A DNA stretch of 16,166 bases from Candidatus Poribacteria bacterium. GTDB taxonomy: Bacteria; Poribacteria; WGA-4E; WGA-3G. Both the position numbers and the translations under genes were made by a program. Numbering within the stretch: position 1 is the stretch's first letter; each line of letters begins with the position of its first letter. The stretch lies in contig JAPPMR010000399.1 in the NCBI GenBank assembly GCA_028818995.1, positions 1-16,166 of the forward strand. Direction: 5' to 3'. The notes under the pieces are model-generated. The model was not told the DNA's origin. It made no database searches and was given only the letters and a program-made list of their open reading frames with translations. Shown one piece after another: positions 8,152 to 14,982 of this stretch.

Positions 8152-9255
8152 GTGAAAATTCGTAGTATAAAAGCATATCAAGTTGACCTTCCACTCCACG
8201 AAGGCAGCTACAATTGGTCGGGTGGGAAATCTGTATCCGTTTTTGATAGCACAATTGTTGCTGTTGAAACAGATGAAGGTGTCACTGGCTACGGTGAAGT
8301 TTGTCCGCTTGGACCATTCTATCTCCCCGCTTATGCAGAAGGTGTTCGTACCGGCATTGCGGAACTTGCACCACACCTTATTGGCAAAGACCCGACACAA
8401 CTTCTTCCGCTCAACCAACTTATGGATACAGTGCTCAAAGGACATCCTTATGTAAAAACTGGAATTGACATCGCGTGTTGGGATATTCTCGGCAAGGTTT
8501 CAAAACAATCTGTTTGCACATTACTCGGTGGAAGATACGGTGAGGATTTCATGCTCTATCGTGCGATTTCCCAACAATCTCCCGATGAGATGGCAGAAAA
8601 AGTGGCAACCTATCGCGCGGAAGGGTATCGCAAATTCCAGTTGAAAGTGGGAGGCGACCCAAACACTGATATTGAACGTATTCATGCTGTCGCCGAATTG
8701 ATGGAACCGGGAGATGTGCTCATTGCAGATGCGAATACAGGCTGGTTGATGCACGATGCTGCCCGCGTTGTTCGTGGTGTCCGCTATGTGGATGTCTATA
8801 TTGAACAACCCTGCCTCTCCTACGAAGAATGCCTTGCCATTCGTGAACGAACAGATCACCCCTTTGTTCTTGATGAGACGATTGATAGCATTCATGCGTT
8901 GTTACGCGGTCATGCAGACCGAGCAATGGATGTTGTGAACATAAAAATCAGCAAATTCGGTGGGTTGACCAAAGCTAAACTTGCAAGAGATCTCTGCGTT
9001 GAACTCGGAATTGCGATGACGATTGAAGACAGTTGGGGTGGGGACATTACAACTGCCGCGATTGCTCATCTTGCTCACAGCACACCGACAGAATTTCTGT
9101 TTACAGCAACCGATTTCAACAGTTATGTCACCGTCAGCACAGCGGAAGGCGCACCGCAGCGAGTCAATGGCAAAATGGCGGCCTCAAAGCAACCTGGCTT
9201 AGGTATTATACCTGATATGGACGTTTTAGGCGAAGCGGTTGTGCAAGTGGAATGA
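8152..9255 (+). CDS. Mandelate racemase / muconate lactonizing enzyme-family protein (enolase superfamily)
   Basis: A 367-residue enolase-superfamily enzyme with a capping domain (about 1-125) and a TIM-barrel domain. Predicted catalytic lysines are Lys 165 (FQLKVGG) and Lys 265 (NIKISKFGG); predicted Mg2+ ligands are Asp 193 (IADAN), Glu 218 (IEQP) and Asp 241 (LDET). Two facing lysines fit racemase, epimerase or dehydratase chemistry through an enediolate-type intermediate. The GTG at 8152 is preferred over TTG 8128 because GGAG sits 5 bases upstream and the family usually starts with a short Met-Lys-Ile segment. Four bases downstream lies an ornithine cyclodeaminase-family gene. Enzymes of this superfamily with cis-3-hydroxy-L-proline dehydratase activity are known and make the imine that such reductases use, so that activity, or hydroxyproline-betaine or dipeptide epimerisation, is a candidate. 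Substrate remains inferred. Confidence 0.92.
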   Translation: MKIRSIKAYQVDLPLHEGSYNWSGGKSVSVFDSTIVAVETDEGVTGYGEVCPLGPFYLPAYAEGVRTGIAELAPHLIGKDPTQLLPLNQLMDTVLKGHPYVKTGIDIACWDILGKVSKQSVCTLLGGRYGEDFMLYRAISQQSPDEMAEKVATYRAEGYRKFQLKVGGDPNTDIERIHAVAELMEPGDVLIADANTGWLMHDAARVVRGVRYVDVYIEQPCLSYEECLAIRERTDHPFVLDETIDSIHALLRGHADRAMDVVNIKISKFGGLTKAKLARDLCVELGIAMTIEDSWGGDITTAAIAHLAHSTPTEFLFTATDFNSYVTVSTAEGAPQRVNGKMAASKQPGLGIIPDMDVLGEAVVQVE

Positions 9256-9259
9256 TCGT

Positions 9260-10264
9260 ATGACTATTAGAATCCTCTCTGCCACAGATGTCCGAGCAGC
9301 CTTACCTATGCCCAAAGCGATTGATGCGATGCGGCACGCCTACAGTCAACTTTCAGCAAACAAAGCGATTGCACCACCACGACAACATATCTCCACCGGC
9401 AAAGGTGTTACGCTCATTATGTCCGCCTATCTGCCTGAACGCAGCGATTTTGGAATCAAAGTCGTCTCTGTTTATGACGACAATCCGAACCTCAATCTAC
9501 CCCCAAATCAACGGTATGAAGGACATTTAGTCCTTCCCCGCATTACAGCAACAGTTTTAGTGCTTGACCCAGAGACAGGCTCGCCAAAATCATTTATGGA
9601 CGGTGCCAGCCTTACTGCTATTCGAACAGGGGCAGGTGGTGGTGTGGCATCCGATCTGCTTGCACGAAAGGACGCAAAAAAAGTTGGATTGTTCGGCGCA
9701 GGTGTACAAGCACGGGCCCAGTTGCGGGCAGTGATGGCAGTTAGAGACATAGAACATGTCAACCTCGTCAGTCGCACACAAGCCTCCGCACAACGACTCG
9801 CTGCTGAGATTTCGGAGTGGACAGATGCCCCTGAAGTCAATCTCGTCCCTACGGCACAAGAGGTCGTAGCGGATGCTGATATTGTTATTTGTGCGACAAC
9901 ATCGTCAACTCCACTTTTTGATGGCAATGACTTACAATCGGGAACGCATATCACAGCAGTCGGTACGTTTGTGCCAGAAAAACGGGAAGTAGATACAACG
10001 ACAATCACACGTGCAAACCGAATTGTGGTAGATTCGCGGGAAGCTTGTTTAGAGGAGGCGGGGGATCTGATTATTTCGAACGCTCAAATTGATGCTGAAA
10101 TAGGCGAAATCGTCAACGGTGATAAGCAAGGGCGCGAGTTTGATGATGAAATCACTTTTTTTAAGTCCGTAGGTGTCGCGGTGCAGGATGCCGTTGCAGC
10201 ATCAGCGGTACTTGCAGAGGCAGAGGCAAAAGACTTCGGCATTGTCGTTGAGATGGTTCAATAG
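9260..10264 (+). CDS. Ornithine cyclodeaminase / mu-crystallin-family NAD(P)-dependent enzyme (candidate pyrroline-2-carboxylate reductase)
   Basis: A 334-residue protein of the ornithine cyclodeaminase/mu-crystallin family. Conserved features are Arg 41 and Lys 67 (FGIKVVS) in the substrate domain, AIRTGA with Arg 122, the Rossmann nucleotide loop GLFGAGVQAR at 143-152, and the C-terminal FFKSVGVAVQDAVAA. Members include ornithine cyclodeaminase, alanine dehydrogenase, ketimine reductases and delta-1-pyrroline-2-carboxylate reductase. Position directly after an enolase-superfamily enzyme (gap of 4 bases) suggests it reduces a cyclic imine from that enzyme to a proline-like amino acid. I chose ATG 9260 over TTG 9239: GTGGA lies 8 bases upstream, and the longer form would add 7 residues overlapping the upstream gene. 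It ends convergently 45 bases from the lipoprotein gene; no clear terminator lies between them. Confidence 0.92.
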   Translation: MTIRILSATDVRAALPMPKAIDAMRHAYSQLSANKAIAPPRQHISTGKGVTLIMSAYLPERSDFGIKVVSVYDDNPNLNLPPNQRYEGHLVLPRITATVLVLDPETGSPKSFMDGASLTAIRTGAGGGVASDLLARKDAKKVGLFGAGVQARAQLRAVMAVRDIEHVNLVSRTQASAQRLAAEISEWTDAPEVNLVPTAQEVVADADIVICATTSSTPLFDGNDLQSGTHITAVGTFVPEKREVDTTTITRANRIVVDSREACLEEAGDLIISNAQIDAEIGEIVNGDKQGREFDDEITFFKSVGVAVQDAVAASAVLAEAEAKDFGIVVEMVQ

Positions 10265-10309
10265 TCTATTCTGACAGATGAGCGTCTTGTATAGGCAATC
10301 TGCTTGATC

Positions 10310-11170
10310 CTATTGCGTTAAGAGATAGTTGATTATCTGTGCAGCAACTTCGGCTTTCGGATTATTTTTATACAGGGTATGAAAAACAATCGCTAATCTA
10401 CCACGATCACCATCTCGCACAATGATGGGATCTGCCAAGGTTGCCTGCTGGGTATTCCCAGTATTACTCGCAAGTATCTTTTCAGCAAACCACTTATCCT
10501 CAAGTTGATCTAAAGGAAAAGGTCTGTCAGAATTAAAATGTACCAAACTTGGAGCTAATCTACTACCTTCTGCTGTAACATACATAGGTACGTTGTGTTC
10601 ATATACATCAATCTCAATTTCAGGGAGGTCCATTAAGTTTTGCATAGCACCACGTTCGTTGGCTGTGCCTTCTGAACTGTTATACCCAAAATAATCCGCG
10701 TGATTCAATATTGTATCACCATCCGTTGATTCAATCCAATTTTCGGCGACAGAACCATCGGGTTGCGCATTTCCCGAGGGATAAATCGTGGAAGGTAAAA
10801 TACCGTAAAGGATGCAAACATTGACGACACCGTTTGCGGTTGTTTGCAGCATCCAATCTCTGACGGATTCCTTACTTTTTGTTATCTCCACTTGCATACT
10901 CTCTGATTCTAAGAGAAATTTTGTCATTTCTGCTTCATTTTCTGCATTTTCCGGACTTATCCATAAGGTTTTACCTATATAAATCAAAACATCTACTGAA
11001 CCGTCTATAGGATCAACTGGTATAATATCTGTTGTTTCCTGTTTCACTATTTCTGCAGGTTCTACATCCGGTACAACCGATACCTTTAATTGCTGCGTCT
11101 TACTACAACTGGCAAAGGAAACTATACAACCAATTAAAACGATAATTACTGACCATTGATATTTTACCAC
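10310..11170 (-). CDS. Predicted lipoprotein, paralogue 1 (family not recognised)
   Basis: A 286-residue protein with a short positive N-terminus, a hydrophobic stretch and a lipobox-like Phe-Ala-Ser-Cys ending at Cys 22, so probably a membrane-anchored lipoprotein. The mature part opens with a strand VDVLIYIG, then has VNVCILYGILPSTIY, ENWIESTDGDTILN, APSLVHFNSDRPFPLDQL and TLADPIIVRDGDRGRLAIVFHT. The alternating strand/helix pattern and GxLP loop recall class I glutamine-amidotransferase-like (ThuA-like) folds, but no clear nucleophile triad is visible; that is only a suggestion. The GTG start at 11170 has a strong AAGGAG 8 bases upstream. It is paralogous to the lipoprotein at 12269-13081, with the same leader. 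Confidence 0.85.
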   Translation of the reverse strand: MVKYQWSVIIVLIGCIVSFASCSKTQQLKVSVVPDVEPAEIVKQETTDIIPVDPIDGSVDVLIYIGKTLWISPENAENEAEMTKFLLESESMQVEITKSKESVRDWMLQTTANGVVNVCILYGILPSTIYPSGNAQPDGSVAENWIESTDGDTILNHADYFGYNSSEGTANERGAMQNLMDLPEIEIDVYEHNVPMYVTAEGSRLAPSLVHFNSDRPFPLDQLEDKWFAEKILASNTGNTQQATLADPIIVRDGDRGRLAIVFHTLYKNNPKAEVAAQIINYLLTQ

Positions 11171-11201
11171 TAATAATTCTCCTTAAATAAATGTATATGA
11201 A

Positions 11202-11230
11202 ATTATACTATGCAATACAGTCAGTAGCAA
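11202..11230 (-). promoter_or_regulatory. Sigma70-type promoter of lipoprotein paralogue 1
   Basis: On the minus strand a perfect TATAAT (11207-11202) is preceded by TTGCTA (11230-11225) with a 17-base spacer. It lies about 30 bases upstream of the GTG and just before the AAGGAG ribosome-binding site. Confidence 0.6.
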
Positions 11231-11286
11231 ATTTTTATGATGGCACGTTTTATAGTGGATTCTACAATTAACTTTACACCTGATCT

Positions 11287-11349
11287 GTAGGAGGGAACTC
11301 CGATTCCCGACTAACATTGGTTTCGTCGCGATTCGGAGATCGCTCCTAC
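11287..11349. repeat. Inverted repeat of two 25-base units (P then Q'), REP-like
   Basis: Unit P at 11287-11311 (starts GTAGGAGGGAACTCCG, ends CCCGAC) faces unit Q' at 11325-11349 (starts GTCGCGATTCGG, ends GCTCCTAC) across a 13-base spacer. The reverse complement of Q' matches P at most positions, so the RNA could fold into a long imperfect hairpin. Both units recur at 13203-13270 in opposite orientation. Confidence 0.85.
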
Positions 11350-11476
11350 AGAATATATGTAAACTTATTTACATAATTTACTATAACACGATTCGCTACG
11401 TCTCAAACATATGAGATTTTATCGCTCCTTATGCCGTATTTCAAAAGAACCATCCGAATTTTTTAATGTGAAAAAT

Positions 11477-12199
11477 ATGATTAAAGCAGTATTTTTTGAT
11501 CTTGATAACACACTCTGTGACTCTGATACAGCATGGAACATCGCAGTAAAGGAAACATTTCAACTTTTTCGGAAGCATGAACCGGAAGTTTCGCAAGAGG
11601 CACTTACAAAGGCATGGGCAAAAGTTCATCAGAATCTCTTTCAGCAACTTGACGCAGGAAAATGCTCTATGGCAGAAGTGAGAGACTCACGTTTCCCACA
11701 TTTATTTAAAGAACTTAATCTGTCCCTAAGTAAATTTACAGAAGAACTCAACGACTTTCTCAGTACGCTCTATATCACGAGTTTATCCCTTTACGAAGAT
11801 GTTGCAGTGCTTGAAAAATTACATGCATACCATGTCGGTATCATTACAAATGGGGCACACGATGAACATATCGACAGTCAACTTTCTAAAGTCCAACACC
11901 TGGGACTAACTAAACGTATTCAGTCGTTGACAATTTCTGGTGAAATTGGTGTTCGGAAACCGAAATTTGAAATCTTCAAAGTGGCCTGTGACCGTGCTGG
12001 TGTTTTGCTGCGAGAGGCCATGCTCGTGGGAGATTCCATCCAAAATGACATCATTGGTGCTAATCGGGCAGGTATGACAAGCGTTTTGATAGACCGAAAA
12101 TCTGATGTATCCATACCGAAAATAGCGGATGCACAACCAGACTATTTGATCTCAAATCTATATGATGTTTTGTCTTGTTTGGAGTATAAACAGGATTAG
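11477..12199 (+). CDS. HAD-superfamily hydrolase (subfamily IA phosphatase-like)
   Basis: A 240-residue HAD hydrolase of the YjjG/haloacid-dehalogenase type. Motif I is DLDNT with nucleophile Asp 8 and acid/base Asp 10; motif II Thr 124 is in IITNG; motif III Lys 161 is in RKPKFEIF; motif IV GDSIQND gives Asp 186 and Asp 191. A helical C1 cap lies between motifs I and II (about 15-105). The likely reaction is phosphate-ester hydrolysis of a small metabolite, such as a nucleotide or sugar phosphate; the substrate cannot be read. I chose ATG 11477 because the family begins within a few residues of motif I. The alternative ATG 11411 adds 22 residues without a ribosome-binding site; neither start has a strong one. 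It lies between two paralogous lipoprotein genes on the other strand, ending convergently 69 bases from the second. Confidence 0.9.
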   Translation: MIKAVFFDLDNTLCDSDTAWNIAVKETFQLFRKHEPEVSQEALTKAWAKVHQNLFQQLDAGKCSMAEVRDSRFPHLFKELNLSLSKFTEELNDFLSTLYITSLSLYEDVAVLEKLHAYHVGIITNGAHDEHIDSQLSKVQHLGLTKRIQSLTISGEIGVRKPKFEIFKVACDRAGVLLREAMLVGDSIQNDIIGANRAGMTSVLIDRKSDVSIPKIADAQPDYLISNLYDVLSCLEYKQD

Positions 12200-12268
12200 A
12201 ATCGTCCTGAATGAAGATCATAGTTTAATTTTATCAGATAAGTAGTTTGGATAGTATTATACTTAAAC

Positions 12269-13081
12269 CTATTTAGCTAATAGGTAGTTGATGATTATCT
12301 CCGCCGCGACTGCCCCTTTCGGATTATCCCCATGATGTGTTTGGTGAACCATCGCGAGTCTACCTCGATTGCCATCTCGAAGAATTATAGGATCTGCCAA
12401 TGTCGCCTGAATATCTCCTGTATCACTTGCAAATATCTTTTCAGCGGACCATTCAGCTCCGAGTTGTTCCAAAGGGAAGGGTCTGTCCGATTCAAAATTG
12501 GCTAAACTTGGGGTTAATGTTCTGCCACCCTCAGTGACCTGCATAAGTAGGTTCTCAAAATGTTCAACATTAATATCAATATTAGGAAGGTCCATAAGGT
12601 TTTGCAGAGGTGCCTTGTAGTTAGGTGTCTCGTCTGAACTGTAATAACCTAAATAATCTGCCTGATTCAAAATCGTATCACCATCTGTTGTTTCAATCCA
12701 GTTTTCAGCGATTGATCCGTCGGGTTCGGTATTTCCTGGGGCATAGATTGTTGCGGGTAAAACGCCATAAAGGATGCAGACATTCACCGCACCGTTTCCT
12801 GTTGTCTTCACCATCCAGTTCTTAAGTGTTTCATCACTTTCTGTAATTGCTATTCGAATTCCCTTGGATTCTAAATGTCCCTTTGCCGTTTTCGCCTCAA
12901 GTCTTGCAATTTCCAATGTTATCCATGAAGCACTACCTGTATAAATCAATACATCCACCGGTTTTACATTCAATACACCAGAGACAACTGGTATAGACTT
13001 TTTTTGCACTTTCGTGCAACTCGCAAAGGAAACCGCCCAGCCAATTAGGAGGATAATAACAATCCATCGGTATTTTCGCAC
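12269..13081 (-). CDS. Predicted lipoprotein, paralogue 2 (family not recognised)
   Basis: A 270-residue paralogue of the product at 10310-11170. The lipobox Phe-Ala-Ser-Cys again ends at Cys 22. It shares NVCILYGVLPATIY, ENWIETTDGDTILNQADYLGYYSS, LQNLMDLP, SDRPFPLEQL and TLADPIILRDGNRGRLAMV with paralogue 1, but has a shorter linker after the lipid anchor, which accounts for most of the length difference. GTG 13081 is preceded by AAGGAG at the same 8-base spacing as in paralogue 1, and the bases from AAGGAG to GTG are identical. Function is unknown; the divergence suggests an old duplication with both copies kept intact. Confidence 0.85.
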   Translation of the reverse strand: MRKYRWIVIILLIGWAVSFASCTKVQKKSIPVVSGVLNVKPVDVLIYTGSASWITLEIARLEAKTAKGHLESKGIRIAITESDETLKNWMVKTTGNGAVNVCILYGVLPATIYAPGNTEPDGSIAENWIETTDGDTILNQADYLGYYSSDETPNYKAPLQNLMDLPNIDINVEHFENLLMQVTEGGRTLTPSLANFESDRPFPLEQLGAEWSAEKIFASDTGDIQATLADPIILRDGNRGRLAMVHQTHHGDNPKGAVAAEIIINYLLAK

Positions 13082-13117
13082 TAATAATTCTCCTTAAGTA
13101 GGAACGTGAATCCGACT

Positions 13118-13147
13118 ATTAGAGCCTGCAGTAGTAGCGCTTGACAA
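13118..13147 (-). promoter_or_regulatory. Sigma70-type promoter of lipoprotein paralogue 2
   Basis: On the minus strand TTGTCA (13147-13142) and TCTAAT (13123-13118) are separated by 18 bases, each one base from consensus, and lie about 37 bases upstream of the GTG. It is in roughly the position of the paralogue 1 promoter, though the sequence between is not conserved. Confidence 0.45.
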
Positions 13148-13202
13148 TCTGTTTCACAATACTATTAGTCTGTCCAGTCTAAAATTATAAGTATCAGCAG
13201 TA

Positions 13203-13270
13203 GTCGGGAATCGGAGTTCCCTCCTACAAAGAGAAGGCGATATTGGCAGGAGCGATCTCCGAATCGCGAC
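13203..13270. repeat. Inverted repeat of two 25-base units (P' then Q), REP-like
   Basis: P' at 13203-13227 is the exact reverse complement of P at 11287-11311. Q at 13246-13270 is the reverse complement of Q' at 11325-11349 with one change (C for T at its second base). The spacer is 18 bases and unrelated to the other site's spacer. The units meet at their other ends compared with the first site, so the hairpin is closed from the opposite side. Confidence 0.85.
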
Positions 13271-13361
13271 CTTTACCTGCAAAATTTCGGTAAACACTCC
13301 ACTATTCCAGTTATTTAGGAATAATACCAAATTAACGGAATTTATCTTTTTTCAACGGTAG

Positions 13362-13381
13362 GTGCGGTTTCCTAACCGCAC
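13362..13381. repeat. Perfect 8-bp hairpin downstream of the PSCyt1-WD40 gene
   Basis: GTGCGGTT (13362-13369) and AACCGCAC (13374-13381) close a TCCT loop 20 bases past the stop of the minus-strand gene. On that strand it is followed by an A-run rather than a T-run, so it is not a standard intrinsic terminator. It may be another dispersed hairpin repeat or an mRNA 3'-end stabiliser. Confidence 0.6.
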
Positions 13382-13401
13382 ACTTAGCAAGACGAATCAC
13401 G

Positions 13402-14754
13402 TTATTTGGGAATAACCTGTTTGATTTGTCCGTTCTGTCCACCGATAACGATGCTACCGTCCGTGGGGTGAACGCTCAGGGAATAAGCCCAACCCTCAAG
13501 TGCAGATATCTCAGTTGTAACCTCTACTGAATCCGGATCAATGATATAGATTCTGCCATTGTTGCAGGCTGCAGCAATCTTTGAACCATCGTTTAACCAT
13601 GCGACACTCAGCAGGGGCGTTTTAAGTCTTGCGAACTTAACCATACGTCCGATAGTTGGCTGCCAAAACCTTACGGTACGATCATCACCTGCGGACGCGA
13701 TCATTGGAAGTCCTCCATCAACCGGGCGCAGTGCAAGGTCATGCACGGGCAGCGTATGATTGTTCATACTTCGGATCAACTCACCAGATGTCAAATCCCA
13801 AACGCGGACACTCTGATCTATTCCCGTACTCACAAGTTTTTCTTTATCATTCAGGAAACAGAGAGATGACACCCCTTTTGAATGTCCTTTCAGGTCTTGA
13901 ATCTGAGTTCCAGTGTGCAGGTCCCAAAGAATAATGCGTCGGTCTAAACTTGCTGATGCAAGCGATGACGTATCCCGCCACGCCACTGCCGTGACTGAAT
14001 CGCGATGCTTCTTAAGAACATGGAGTGATTTTACTTCAGGCCATGAAAAAATCTCTATGATGCCTTCGGTTGCAGGATTTCCGCCGCCAACAGCTAACTG
14101 ATTTCCATCAGGTGAAAACGCAAGATCGTGAATGTTATTGGCTTGCACTTTAATGATCTTCTGTAGGTTGAGTGCTGGCCAATCGTAAACGTGCAACCCC
14201 GCTTGCGAACATGCCACAACAGATTTTCCATCAGGAGAAAATGCAAGAGAGGTAATCGGTGGCATGATGGGAGGTTGGTGAGGATTGTTACCGGCACTTG
14301 ATGGTTTGTGCTGCGATTGATTTCCATTCCATTTACCGTAGTTTGCCCCATCTTCAATCCACTTTCGGTAAAGGTCGGTTTGCTGCTCTGTTAAGGGGGC
14401 GCCTTCCTCTGACGGTGGCATAATGCCAGTTTCTCCTTCGGGTAACGTGATACGTTGGTAGAGAAGGGAATCCTCAGGTTCACCAGCGATAATCACTTCT
14501 CCGTGTCTACTCTCCTCAATACCTTTTACACTATCCAGTTGGACATCAGCTTTCGGCTTCGTGACGTTCCCATCGGCATCAATCTTTGGGGCACTGTGGC
14601 AACTAAAGCAGCGATTCTGGAGGATAGGCAAAATCTGCTTTTCAAAATCAATTTCAGCTTTATAATCTGCTGAGATAGCAGGTGGAGCAAATATCAAGAT
14701 AAATATGAAACTAAAAATAGGTATTACTAAATTTGGGGGCAGTTCCCGCTTCAT
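13402..14754 (-). CDS. Planctomycete-type cytochrome c (PSCyt1) domain fused to a seven-bladed WD40 propeller, exported
   Basis: A 450-residue exported protein. Residues 1 to about 29 are a signal peptide (basic start, Ile/Phe-rich core, AISA cleavage site). Residues about 35-140 are a PSCyt1-type (PF07635) cytochrome c-like domain with heme motif C49-F-S-C52-H53, GEPEDSLLYQRI, and GIMPP with Met 112 as candidate distal ligand. Residues about 165-450 contain seven WD40-type blades, enough for one propeller. The family is common in Planctomycetes and allied phyla near DUF1549/DUF1553 proteins, as here; roles in extracytoplasmic electron transfer or polymer breakdown have been suggested but not proven. 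I chose ATG 14754 over the adjacent TTG 14757: GGAG lies 8 bases before the ATG. It lies 228 bases downstream of the DUF1549/DUF1553 gene on the same strand, with a long inverted repeat between. Confidence 0.9.
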   Translation of the reverse strand: MKRELPPNLVIPIFSFIFILIFAPPAISADYKAEIDFEKQILPILQNRCFSCHSAPKIDADGNVTKPKADVQLDSVKGIEESRHGEVIIAGEPEDSLLYQRITLPEGETGIMPPSEEGAPLTEQQTDLYRKWIEDGANYGKWNGNQSQHKPSSAGNNPHQPPIMPPITSLAFSPDGKSVVACSQAGLHVYDWPALNLQKIIKVQANNIHDLAFSPDGNQLAVGGGNPATEGIIEIFSWPEVKSLHVLKKHRDSVTAVAWRDTSSLASASLDRRIILWDLHTGTQIQDLKGHSKGVSSLCFLNDKEKLVSTGIDQSVRVWDLTSGELIRSMNNHTLPVHDLALRPVDGGLPMIASAGDDRTVRFWQPTIGRMVKFARLKTPLLSVAWLNDGSKIAAACNNGRIYIIDPDSVEVTTEISALEGWAYSLSVHPTDGSIVIGGQNGQIKQVIPK

Positions 14755-14872
14755 CAATTTATCTCCATTATTTAAATTCAGTAAATATAAGAGGGAAAAT
14801 TCGTTTTACTACAGACGGTTCTAAATTTTAAGAAATTTATACCATTTCTATATGAAAATATTGTATTATTTC

Positions 14873-14959
14873 GTAGGTCGGGTAGAGCAACGCGAAACCC
14901 GACATGTTGGCTCTGAAACCTTGATATTGTCGGGTTTCGCTACGCTCTACCCGACCTAC
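14873..14959. repeat. Large inverted repeat with 32-base arms
   Basis: The left arm 14873-14904 (starts GTAGGTCGGGTAGAGC) and right arm 14928-14959 are reverse complements at 29 of 32 positions, with three adjacent mismatches in the middle. The spacer is 23 bases. It lies just after the stop of the DUF1549/DUF1553 gene and before the PSCyt1-WD40 gene, so the transcript could form a strong hairpin that ends, slows or protects the message. No T-run follows on the minus strand. Its sequence is unrelated to the 25-base units, apart from a shared GTAGG start. Confidence 0.9.
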
Positions 14960-14982
14960 AAACCAACCTTCCTTTGAACTTG

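Larger units (their letters stand above)
11171..11476. other. Divergent intergenic region, 306 bases
   Basis: Lies between lipoprotein 1 (minus) and the HAD gene (plus). It holds the minus-strand ribosome-binding site and promoter (11171-11230) and the inverted repeat 11287-11349. The rest is AT-rich. A TATAAC at the end of the AT stretch before 11400 could be a -10 for the HAD gene, but no good -35 accompanies it. An upstream in-frame ATG at 11411 would extend the HAD protein by 22 residues. Confidence 0.5.
13082..13401. other. Intergenic region, 320 bases, repeat-rich
   Basis: Lies upstream of lipoprotein 2 and downstream of the PSCyt1-WD40 gene, both on the minus strand. It contains the lipoprotein 2 ribosome-binding site and promoter (13082-13147), the inverted repeat 13203-13270, and the hairpin 13362-13381. 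The AT-rich remainder shows no ORF or RNA gene. Confidence 0.6.

Noticed and set aside
7097..9259. Upstream TTG starts at 7097, 8128 and 9239
   Set aside because: In each case a better start with closer ribosome-binding spacing or family-length agreement lies downstream (ATG 7109, GTG 8152, ATG 9260).
9508..10008. Minus-strand ORF of 166 codons, rich in Ser, Thr, Ala and Arg
   Set aside because: It is the antisense shadow of the well-supported ornithine cyclodeaminase-family gene.
10265..10309. Possible bidirectional terminator between the convergent reductase and lipoprotein genes
   Set aside because: No stem of useful length with a flanking T-run could be found in these 45 bases.
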